Positions 33,549-39,846 of a stretch of DNA of 39,846 nt are shown in pieces. Within the stretch, counting starts at the first letter, position 1; every line of letters begins with the position of its first letter. Below the pieces are notes generated by a model. It was not told where the DNA came from, ran no database searches, and worked only from the letters and a program-made list of their open reading frames with translations. Where the stretch lies: contig CAIKPM010000059.1 in NCBI GenBank assembly GCA_903829325.1, forward strand, positions 1-39,846. Direction: 5' to 3'. The position numbers and the translations under genes were made by a program. This stretch comes from an uncultured bacterium. Lineage in GTDB: Bacteria; Vulcanimicrobiota; Vulcanimicrobiia; Vulcanimicrobiales; Vulcanimicrobiaceae.

Positions 33549-34737
33549 GAGAACAACGCTATCCAGCTTCGCGACATTGCTCTTCACCAGCAGTGCCTTG
33601 GCCATAGGCAAAACCCCGACCCAACATACCGCCTTGGTGCCCACCATCAAGATCGGCGCGGTTGTTGCGCAAACCGGGGTCCATGCAGCTGGAGGCAGAG
33701 CGACCCGCGAGGGATACGCGTTTTGGGCCAATTGGGTCAATGCGCACGGCGGCATCCCGATCGGCAAGCAACGCGTTCGGGTTGAGTTGATCGAACGAGA
33801 CGATGAATCGAATCCAAGCTTTACCACCCAGCTTACCGAGCGGCTGATTGACGAAGACCAAGTCGCCTTTTTGCTTGGCCCTGCCACTTCGGCAGAAACA
33901 ATGGCCGCGGCCGCGGTCGCCGAACGCAAAGGGGTCCCCCTCGTCACCGGTACGGGCCCCGCCGAAATGACCTTTGAGCAAGGCTACCGTCAACTCTTCG
34001 GCGTGATGACCCCGGCTCGAGCCACCTTTGACGGCTTGCTGAGCTACGTCCATCGGCAACATCCCCACCTCCATACCATCGCGGTCGTTGCGGCCAATGA
34101 CAGCGCGTCGCTCGAGGCGCAGCAAGGGGCATTGCAGCGCGCGTATGATCTTGGGTTGCACGTTGTCGCAAGCGACCGTTACCCGCGTGGTGCATCCGCC
34201 GACCTCGCCCCACGGCTCGCATTCCTTAAGCCAGCCATCATCCTCAATGCCAGTCACCTCAGCGATGCACTGACGTTCCGGCGCGCTCTGGCTGATGCGC
34301 ACCTCAATCCCCCGATCTTCAGCCAAGCGTTTGCAGCCGAGCTACCCGCCTACGCCGCTTCGCTCGGGCGCTTGGCCAACAACACGCTAAGCCCGAGTCA
34401 ATGGAGCGATAAGATCACGATCCAAGGCCAAGGCACGTTCTTTCCGGCCTCAGCAGCCGCCTACGCGCAAGCGTTTGCGCACTTTGCGCATCACCAAGCC
34501 AATTCAACCAACGCCTCAGCTTCTGCGGCCGCGCTTGCGCTTGAGCTTGCGCTGGTTCATGCGGGTTCGAGCAACCCCACCCGCGTGCAGCACGCCCTGC
34601 GCACGCTCCATGCGGCAACGTTCTACGGCAACCTGAGCTTCGACGCCCGTGGCCTCAACAGTAACAAACCGATGTACATCCACCAGCTTGAACACGGCCG
34701 CCTCAACACCCTCAGCCCGGCGCGGCAACGCCGCTAG
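33538..34737 (+). CDS. LivJ-like periplasmic amino-acid-type binding protein
   Basis: A 399-residue exported binding protein of the branched-chain amino acid (Peripla_BP_6) class. A short signal (LSSFATLLFTSSALA) is followed by KIGAVVAQTGVHAAGG, NAHGGIPIGKQRVRVELIERDDESNP, FLLGPATSAETMAAAAVAE, and the second lobe with TIAVVAANDSASLEAQQGAL. The start is TTG 33538, giving an 11-base overlap with the preceding gene. Membrane and ATPase subunits of a transporter are absent, so it may be an orphan binding protein. It ends four bases into the convergent RNase J gene. Confidence 0.82.
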   Translation: MRFKRTTLSSFATLLFTSSALAIGKTPTQHTALVPTIKIGAVVAQTGVHAAGGRATREGYAFWANWVNAHGGIPIGKQRVRVELIERDDESNPSFTTQLTERLIDEDQVAFLLGPATSAETMAAAAVAERKGVPLVTGTGPAEMTFEQGYRQLFGVMTPARATFDGLLSYVHRQHPHLHTIAVVAANDSASLEAQQGALQRAYDLGLHVVASDRYPRGASADLAPRLAFLKPAIILNASHLSDALTFRRALADAHLNPPIFSQAFAAELPAYAASLGRLANNTLSPSQWSDKITIQGQGTFFPASAAAYAQAFAHFAHHQANSTNASASAAALALELALVHAGSSNPTRVQHALRTLHAATFYGNLSFDARGLNSNKPMYIHQLEHGRLNTLSPARQRR

Positions 34738-36446
34738 ACTTGCATCACCACCGGAATAATGACCGGCTTGCGTTTGGTGAGTGAGAAGATTGTTTTGCTC
34801 AAACCGTTACGCAGATGGTCCTTGACTTGTTCGGGCTCGAAGGTTTTGTTTTCCACGCACGCGCCGACGATCTCATTAACCCGATCGTATAAGCTCGCCA
34901 TTGTTTTTTCCGCATCAGGAACGTAGAAAATACCGCGGGTAACAATGTCTGGACCGGCAGAAACGCGTCCGAGTTTTTTGTCGATCGTCAAGACCACCAG
35001 CAAAATGCCATCCGAAGAAAGCAATTTGCGATCGCGTAAAACCGATTCGCTCACATCGCCAACGCCAGAACCGTCAACCAAAATATTGCCGCCGAGTGTA
35101 CGGCCGACATGACCTGCGGTGGCATGGGTGAATTCGAGAATATCGCCATTCTCAATCACAAAAACATTATTCTCTGGAACGCCGGTTTTTGTTGCTAATT
35201 CGCCATGCGCGGCCAGCATGCGATACTCACCGTGGACCGGCATAAAATAATCAGGCCGAACCAAATTGAGCATCAGCAATAATTCTTCTTGCGAACCGTG
35301 CCCAGAGACATGCGCACGACCAGCCGAACCGTGAACAACGTGCGCACCTAAACGACACAGGTTGTTGATCGTACGCGAAACACTCTTCTCGTTGCCAGGA
35401 ATCGGGGTAGCGCTAATCACCACGGTATCGCCTGGGCTGATCCGCAATTTTGGATGATCGCGCACCGAAAGCCGCGTCAACGCGGACATCGGTTCACCTT
35501 GCGACCCGGTCGTCATAATGACCACCGAGTCAGGCGGATGCAGATCAACATCTTCCAAGCGTAAATGCATACCCGGAGGAATCCGCAGATGCCCTTGTTC
35601 CGCGGCAAAATGGACCACATTCTGCAAAGAGCGGCCTAGGAAAGCAATCTTCCGCCCATGGCGTTCGGCTTGTTCGAGCACCTGCTGAATACGCGGCACA
35701 TTCGACGCAAACGAGGCCACAATAATGCGTCCCCGTGCCCGCGCAAACACATTAGCAAACGCCTCGCTTACGGCGCGTTCCGAAGGTGTATGTCCGGGAC
35801 GCTCAGCGTTCGTACTATCCGAGAGCAGAGCAAGGACACCCTCATCGCCGACACGAGCAATCGCAGCAAAATCAGCCGGTTCACCATCGAGTGGGGTTTG
35901 ATCGAACTTGAAATCACCGGTATGAAAAATGATCCCAACAGGGGTGCGAATCGCTAACGAGCACGCGCCAGCCACGCTGTGATTGATGTGAATAAATTCC
36001 ACCTCAATACTGCCGAAACGTCGGCGTTCACCAGGCTTAACCATTTCAAAACGTGCCTCGGCGAGATTCCGATGGTCACGCATCTTCGCGCGAATGAGAG
36101 CCAACGACAAGCCCGTACCGACCACCGGAACGTCAAATTCCCGTAACAGGTAAGGGATGCCACCAATATGGTCTTCGTGGCCATGTGTAACCAGCACGCC
36201 ACGAAATTTTTGCGCACGCGCCCGCAAATACGTAAAATCATTGATGACCACATCGACACCGAACATTTCGTCGTCGGGGAACATCAAACCACAATCAACG
36301 GCGACAATATCGTCGTTAGTCTCAATCAGCGTCATATTACGGCCGATCTCACCGCAACCACCTAGCGGAATAATACGTACGTACGGCTCGGTCGGGGGCG
36401 TTGGGCCCTGAGCTTCATCGACGGGGCGAGGTTCAGAATATCGCAA
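34734..36446 (-). CDS. rnj: Ribonuclease J
   Basis: Metallo-beta-lactamase/beta-CASP ribonuclease with 5' exo- and endonuclease activity in RNA maturation and decay. It has 570 residues. The metal site is HGHEDH at 88-93 (VTHGHEDHIGGIPYLL), followed by INHSVAGA and FHTGDFKFD. The beta-CASP domain has IVASFASNVPRIQQ and SATPIPGNE. VHGSAGRAHVSGHGSQEE and MPVHGEYRML are late signatures. The frame starts at TTG 36446, with AAGAAAG eight bases upstream on that strand; no ATG lies in the first 35 codons. Confidence 0.96.
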   Translation of the reverse strand: MRYSEPRPVDEAQGPTPPTEPYVRIIPLGGCGEIGRNMTLIETNDDIVAVDCGLMFPDDEMFGVDVVINDFTYLRARAQKFRGVLVTHGHEDHIGGIPYLLREFDVPVVGTGLSLALIRAKMRDHRNLAEARFEMVKPGERRRFGSIEVEFIHINHSVAGACSLAIRTPVGIIFHTGDFKFDQTPLDGEPADFAAIARVGDEGVLALLSDSTNAERPGHTPSERAVSEAFANVFARARGRIIVASFASNVPRIQQVLEQAERHGRKIAFLGRSLQNVVHFAAEQGHLRIPPGMHLRLEDVDLHPPDSVVIMTTGSQGEPMSALTRLSVRDHPKLRISPGDTVVISATPIPGNEKSVSRTINNLCRLGAHVVHGSAGRAHVSGHGSQEELLLMLNLVRPDYFMPVHGEYRMLAAHGELATKTGVPENNVFVIENGDILEFTHATAGHVGRTLGGNILVDGSGVGDVSESVLRDRKLLSSDGILLVVLTIDKKLGRVSAGPDIVTRGIFYVPDAEKTMASLYDRVNEIVGACVENKTFEPEQVKDHLRNGLSKTIFSLTKRKPVIIPVVMQV

Positions 36447-36506
36447 CAGTGGGTCTTTCTTGGATCAGGGCAGAGCGTGATGGTTGGGAGAAAAAAGGGG
36501 GTCTCG

Positions 36507-36764
36507 ATGCATACATTGCCACCCGCGACCAGGCAAATCACTTACGCACCAGCGGCGGTCATCGCCCCTGCATTCGATGAAGTGCTCTCGGTTCGGGCCA
36601 AACGGCGACTCACGATCCTCCTGCGCTTACGACTTTTGGAGCTCCGGGAAGCGGGTTTGGATCGTGCCAGGCGCGTCATCGAAAAACGCCTCAACATCGA
36701 GCAGCTTTTTCAAGACGACAACACCCTTCCACACGACGGCGGAAAAACCGCCCCAAAAATCTAA
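36507..36764 (+). CDS. Small basic hypothetical protein
   Basis: Not recognised. It has 85 residues from ATG 36507, supported by AAGGGGG (36495-36501) five bases upstream. The middle is an Arg- and Leu-rich helix (VRAKRRLTILLRLRLLELRE, then RARRVIEKRLNIEQLF). It could be an amphipathic nucleic-acid- or protein-binding helix. No membrane segment or signal. The htrA gene follows nine bases later, so the two may be co-transcribed. Confidence 0.6.
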   Translation: MHTLPPATRQITYAPAAVIAPAFDEVLSVRAKRRLTILLRLRLLELREAGLDRARRVIEKRLNIEQLFQDDNTLPHDGGKTAPKI

Positions 36765-36773
36765 AGGCTCATT

Positions 36774-37961
36774 ATGGAACGTTCACTTGTTCTTCCCACC
36801 GCGCTAGCCGGCGCTGCCGGCGTCCTCATCGGCTGTGCCCTCGCCGTCTCGTACCTGCATGGGCAAGAACATGCCCTCACAAGCCTGGCTGCCCAGCCAC
36901 CCCACGTAGCTACGGCACCATTGGCAAGTCGCGAAAGCGACCAAGATCGCATTATCAGCGCCGTGCGCCACGTCGAGCCCTCAGTCGTTGCGCTCAATGT
37001 GATCGTGAACGGCACGCAAGTTGTGCCAACTGACCCCTTCGCCCAAATCTTTGGCAACGGGCAAGGCATAGGCAGCATGTTGCAGCATTTTCACACGCGT
37101 GCTTCAGGCTCGGGCTTCGTCTATGCGAAAAATGGCTTCATCGTCACCAATGCCCACGTTGTTGAGAATGCCTCAAACATTTCGGTCGTCTTTGCAAACG
37201 GCGATCATATTCCCGGACACGTATTTGCCAGCGACCCGGTCAATGACTTAGCCATCGTCAAGGTCGATAATTACGCCAAGCTTCCCCCCCCGCTTGATTT
37301 GGGAGATTCTTCTCAGCTCGCTCAAGGCCAATGGGCAATCGCAATCGGCGAGCCGCTCGAGCTCAAGCAAACGGTCACGGTTGGTGTGGTATCAGGCTTT
37401 AACCGCGACGAAACGATCGGCTCAGACACCGGTGGTATCCCGCGGGAATTCAAGGGCTTGCTGCAAACCTCGGCAGCGATTAATCCCGGCAATTCAGGTG
37501 GTCCCCTTGTGAATATTGAAGGTCGCGTCATCGGTGTGAATCAATCGACCGCCAGCCCACAATACGCTCAAGGTATCGGCTTCGCGATTCCTGTGAATGT
37601 GATGAAAACGACGATCGAGGGGCTCATCAAGAACCCAACCGGCCAAGCAGGTCAGCTAAGCGGTTTTCTCGGGGTTCAATTAGCGGACATAGATAGCAAC
37701 ATCCGCAGCCAGCTCAATTATCTTGGCAACGGTGCAGCAATCGCGAGTGTCATCGGCCGGTCACCGGCTGAATCAGCAGGTCTTGAACCAGGCGATGTCA
37801 TCCAGCAGATTAACTCAACAATAATTCACAACTCACAAGACGTCACCAACCTGATCAGTCGTCTGCACCCTGGCCAAAGCGTGGCGATGATCGTGTGGTC
37901 GAATGGTGCCCAAAAACATCTCACCGTCAGAATCGGTGAACGTCCGAGTGAAGGCCCCTAA
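36774..37961 (+). CDS. HtrA/DegP-type serine protease with one PDZ domain
   Basis: Envelope quality-control protease, 395 residues. An N-terminal hydrophobic segment (about 8-28) anchors or exports it. The trypsin-like domain has the catalytic triad His128 (VTNAHVV), Asp158 (NDLAIVKV) and Ser241 (INPGNSGGP). A single PDZ domain near 300-390 contains GFLGVQLADI and SPAESAGLEPGDVIQQIN. An AAAGG ribosome site overlaps the stop of the preceding small gene. Near 37284-37291 a run of eight C encodes the PPP before LDLGDSS. The one-PDZ layout resembles DegS or HhoA rather than DegP. Confidence 0.94.
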   Translation: MERSLVLPTALAGAAGVLIGCALAVSYLHGQEHALTSLAAQPPHVATAPLASRESDQDRIISAVRHVEPSVVALNVIVNGTQVVPTDPFAQIFGNGQGIGSMLQHFHTRASGSGFVYAKNGFIVTNAHVVENASNISVVFANGDHIPGHVFASDPVNDLAIVKVDNYAKLPPPLDLGDSSQLAQGQWAIAIGEPLELKQTVTVGVVSGFNRDETIGSDTGGIPREFKGLLQTSAAINPGNSGGPLVNIEGRVIGVNQSTASPQYAQGIGFAIPVNVMKTTIEGLIKNPTGQAGQLSGFLGVQLADIDSNIRSQLNYLGNGAAIASVIGRSPAESAGLEPGDVIQQINSTIIHNSQDVTNLISRLHPGQSVAMIVWSNGAQKHLTVRIGERPSEGP

Positions 37962-37964
37962 ATC

Positions 37965-38597
37965 ATGAAAATCGCGATCGTCAGTCTCTATGATGCAGCC
38001 TTTTCCGCGCTGACCGATATCACGTTTCCTTCGCTGCGCGAATATTGCGAGAAATGGGGATACGCGACCTATTTTGGCGAGCCATTTGTTGGGCTTGATC
38101 CGCGCGATACGTACAATCGCTTTATCATCCCGTACAATCTCTTCTTACAAGAAAATTTTGACGCGGTGATGTGGCTCGATGCAGATGCGATGATCACCAA
38201 TCATCATATCCGCATTGAGGACCGCTTAGGAGATGAAAAATTCGTGATCGCTTCTGATTTACACGGGTTAAACGCGGGCGTATTTATTGTGCGCAATCAT
38301 GTCGAAACCCGCGAATTATTTCTTTCGTTGATCAATCTCGGGAAAAAGCTGACGGGCGAACATCCGTTCCGCGAGCAAGAAGCGCTCAATCGCTATCTCG
38401 CGTTCGATCACTACAAGCACATCGCGACGGTTCTGCCGCAGCGCATGATGAATTCGGTTGTGAATGCGTTTTACCAGCGCCCGCCTGATTTTTCGGGAAA
38501 CTGGCAGCCAGGCGATTGGATCCTCCATTTCCCCGGCATCACCCTAGCGGACCGCTGCCGCGTCGCCCCCGACTTCGTAAGCCAGATCGTGCGGTAG
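37965..38597 (+). CDS. Glycosyltransferase resembling the GT34 galactosyl/mannosyl family
   Basis: A 210-residue soluble protein similar in motif order to the GMA12/MNN10 (GT34) glycosyltransferases. KIAIVSLYDAAF opens the nucleotide-binding fold. The metal-binding D-x-D is in VMWLDADAMITN (Asp72, Asp74). LNAGVFIVRNHVETREL, FREQEALNRYL and WILHFPGITLADR complete the pattern. It starts three bases after the htrA stop. The coding sequence appears lower in G+C than its neighbours (one sampled 60-base row at 38221 has 29 G+C), a possible sign of transfer. Donor and acceptor are unknown. Confidence 0.8.
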   Translation: MKIAIVSLYDAAFSALTDITFPSLREYCEKWGYATYFGEPFVGLDPRDTYNRFIIPYNLFLQENFDAVMWLDADAMITNHHIRIEDRLGDEKFVIASDLHGLNAGVFIVRNHVETRELFLSLINLGKKLTGEHPFREQEALNRYLAFDHYKHIATVLPQRMMNSVVNAFYQRPPDFSGNWQPGDWILHFPGITLADRCRVAPDFVSQIVR

Positions 38598-38617
38598 TAG
38601 GCGTTGACTACGTCCGC
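38591..38617 (+). terminator. Weak hairpin at the end of the glycosyltransferase gene
   Basis: GCGG (38591-38594) pairs with CCGC (38614-38617), and GTAG with CTAC inside, separated by a 2x2 internal loop, with loop GCGTTGA. It spans the stop codon region, like the hairpin after mqnD, and has no T run. It is a possible RNA 3' end rather than a demonstrated terminator. Confidence 0.3.
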
Positions 38618-38720
38618 CTTCAAGACGGGCATAAGACCCCGGCGATACCTCAAGCAACAGACCTCTTCTGCCGAAGCACCTCAGAGAAGCTCTCACTCTA
38701 GTCCTTGAGGAACCTCCGGC

Positions 38721-39479
38721 ATGCGCCTTCCGGCACCAGGCACGCTCGTCAAGCACACCGCATATACGCTGGTGCTCCTTGGCATGCTCGCAGTGTCCGC
38801 TTGCGGTGGTGGTGGGCAAAATGGGGGGGGGGGACCTGCCTCTAATGCAGGCGGGGTAGCGAACCCGCTTCCACCGCTACCAGCAGCCCAGCCTGCGTTG
38901 AGTACCCCGGCACCCGCGGCAGTGAACGCGCCAACGCTTGCCACGCCGCAACCGGCGAATACCCAGCCGGTGCCGATCGTTGTCACTTTTCGCCTGCCAC
39001 AGGCAACGCCCGCACCGACGAGCCTGATTCAAAGCCGCATGCAACGTCGGCTGCAATATGTCTCCACGGCGAATACGCAAATGGCGATTACCGTGACGCC
39101 TGTGGGCGCCAGCAGCCCCTCGTATAGCAATCCGAGTGCAACGTGTACAACCACGAATTGCTCGGCAACGTTTGCGGCAACGCAAGGACCGAGTACCATC
39201 ACGCTCGCTCTGAGCGATGGCACCAATGTGCTCTCGAGCTATACAGGCGTGATTATCGTGCGTCCAGGCTTGAATAAATTCAATTTCACCGCGAACCCAG
39301 TCGTGCACTCGGTTAGCTTATCGCTTGCAACTACGGCAACAAATGGCGGGACTCCATATGATGATGTGCTGACGGTAAATGCGCTCGATGCTGACGGCAA
39401 CGAGATTATCGGAAAAGCGAATTATGTCGATGTGAACGGAAATATGGAAACTGGCTCGCGAGCGCCAGTGTTGCACTGA
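38721..39479 (+). CDS. Lipoprotein with poly-G tract, probably truncated by frameshift
   Basis: A 252-residue lipoprotein. The signal ends in lipobox AVSAC with Cys28 as the lipidated residue, followed at once by CGGGG and a Gly/Pro/Ala-rich linker. The body holds beta-rich repeats (VVTFRLPQATPAP, AITVTPVGASS, DVLTVNALDADGNEII). GAGGAA upstream of ATG 38721 is an acceptable ribosome site. The linker is encoded by a run of 11 G (38823-38833). The frame ends abruptly in ETGSRAPVLH, while another frame carries on with plausible protein up to 39712. Similar lipoproteins end in virginiamycin-lyase-like propellers. It is probably a damaged or switched gene; function unknown. Confidence 0.75.
   Translation: MRLPAPGTLVKHTAYTLVLLGMLAVSACGGGGQNGGGGPASNAGGVANPLPPLPAAQPALSTPAPAAVNAPTLATPQPANTQPVPIVVTFRLPQATPAPTSLIQSRMQRRLQYVSTANTQMAITVTPVGASSPSYSNPSATCTTTNCSATFAATQGPSTITLALSDGTNVLSSYTGVIIVRPGLNKFNFTANPVVHSVSLSLATTATNGGTPYDDVLTVNALDADGNEIIGKANYVDVNGNMETGSRAPVLH
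38823..38833. repeat. Homopolymer of 11 G inside a coding start
   Basis: Eleven consecutive G lie about 100 bases after the ATG of the lipoprotein gene. They encode part of the Gly-rich linker behind the lipidated cysteine. A change of one base would shift the frame, so this is a typical place for slipped-strand switching, and equally for sequencing error. Confidence 0.9.
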
Positions 39480-39712
39480 CGCCGACAAGCAGCACGATTG
39501 CAAGCCCCACGCCAGTGACCTTGAGCATTACGCCTTGGGTAACAGAATACAGTTCAGGAGTCACTTCGCCATTTATGATTACGAGTGGCCCAGACAGCAA
39601 GCTCTGGTATACAGCGTGGAGTTCTGCAAACATTAATGTAATGTCAACGAATGGCACGACGCTTGGTCCTTATACCTGTGCTGCAACAAACAACTTTTCA
39701 GTTACAACGTAA
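39470..39712 (+). pseudogene. Displaced C-terminal part of the lipoprotein gene
   Basis: From about 39458 the frame shifted relative to the lipoprotein reads ASVALTPTSSTIASPTPV, then TEYSSGVTSPFMITSGPDS and KLWYTAWSSANINVM, ending at a stop at 39710-39712. The ITSGPDSKLWYT stretch resembles the blade repeat of virginiamycin B lyase-like propellers. It has no ribosome site and joins the upstream frame by removal of one base or addition of two, so it is best read as the continuation of the preceding gene. Only about one blade remains before the stop. Confidence 0.6.
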
Positions 39713-39731
39713 GCGTCGGTCGCACACCGTC

Positions 39732-39762
39732 TTGCTGGATCTAACGTAGCTCGCGATAATAT
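39732..39762 (+). promoter_or_regulatory. Possible promoter for the gene at the right edge
   Basis: TTGCTG (39732-39737) and TAATAT (39757-39762) resemble -35 and -10 elements, with a 19-base spacer, longer than ideal. The start codon of the following gene is 30 bases downstream. The -10 element is the better part. Confidence 0.3.
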
Positions 39763-39792
39763 TGGCATATCCCTATTCGTCTCGAGGTTGGT

Positions 39793-39846
39793 ATGTCCGT
39801 ATTAGAATCCGCAATTCATAAACCAAGACGCAGCAGTCGTACTCGC
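39793..39846 (+). CDS. Start of an unknown gene, cut by the window end
   Basis: ATG 39793 has GAGG about six bases upstream and is open to the end of the window (18 codons, MSVLESAIHKPRRSSRTR). The basic N-terminus does not identify a family. A promoter-like pair lies just ahead. Confidence 0.5.
   Translation, partial: MSVLESAIHKPRRSSRTR

Noticed and set aside
37284-37291. Run of eight C inside the HtrA gene as a second phase-variable tract
   Set aside because: It encodes three prolines in a loop of an intact gene and eight bases is short for slipped-strand switching; no sign of frame disruption.

Overview
This is about 40 kb of dense bacterial chromosome of moderately high GC. It carries 38 full-length or near-full-length protein genes, a degenerate methyltransferase reading frame, a frameshifted lipoprotein gene and one gene running off the right edge. 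I see no rRNA, tRNA, CRISPR array, insertion sequence or phage gene. The organism is a free-living, isoprenoid-making, probably didermal or atypical bacterium. It makes menaquinone by the futalosine route (mqnB, mqnD), isoprenoids by the MEP route (ispH), and uses RNase J. The mix of genes, the lipoprotein with a SACGGGG lipobox and a Vgb-like tail, and the methyltransferase family suggest Vulcanimicrobiota/Eremiobacterota (old WPS-2). That assignment is inference from remembered gene content, not a computed placement.

Left part (1-11672): a peroxiredoxin on the minus strand faces a damaged methyltransferase-like frame. A long plus-strand run follows with overlapping or nearly touching genes: secreted M16 peptidase, the E1-alpha, E1-beta and E2 subunits of a branched-chain-type 2-oxoacid dehydrogenase, QueD, a secreted phosphoesterase, QueE, MqnB, MqnD, then (after a hairpin at the mqnD stop) a NamZ/DUF1343 exo-muramidase. 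It joins 2-oxoacid oxidation, the first steps to 7-deazaguanine, and two futalosine-pathway enzymes.

Island of unknowns (11669-15166): two minus-strand proteins of about 400 residues share an architecture and several short anchor motifs (GT-x-E...AQ, GDPV-x-PG, H-S-F/Y, RFMRG). They bracket a ComEA-like helix-hairpin-helix protein and a 54-residue Asn/Pro/Gln-rich peptide gene. This is the least explained part of the window.

Middle (15332-24110): leuS; a cation diffusion facilitator with an ICMT-like methyltransferase; a GDP-D-rhamnose pair (gmd, rmd); a small unknown; a PLP aminotransferase; and an AbiEii-like nucleotidyltransferase with a short overlapping partner, a possible toxin-antitoxin or defence module.

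Right part (24130-39846): a minus-strand series cmk, plsC, ispH, polyprenyl synthase and a double-module GT-C glycosyltransferase links lipid, isoprenoid and glycan carrier functions. Divergent from it run radA, ftcD and two overlapping orphan solute-binding-protein genes. RNase J lies convergent to these. Then come a small unknown, an HtrA protease, a GT34-like glycosyltransferase, and a lipoprotein gene with an 11-G tract and an apparent frameshift.
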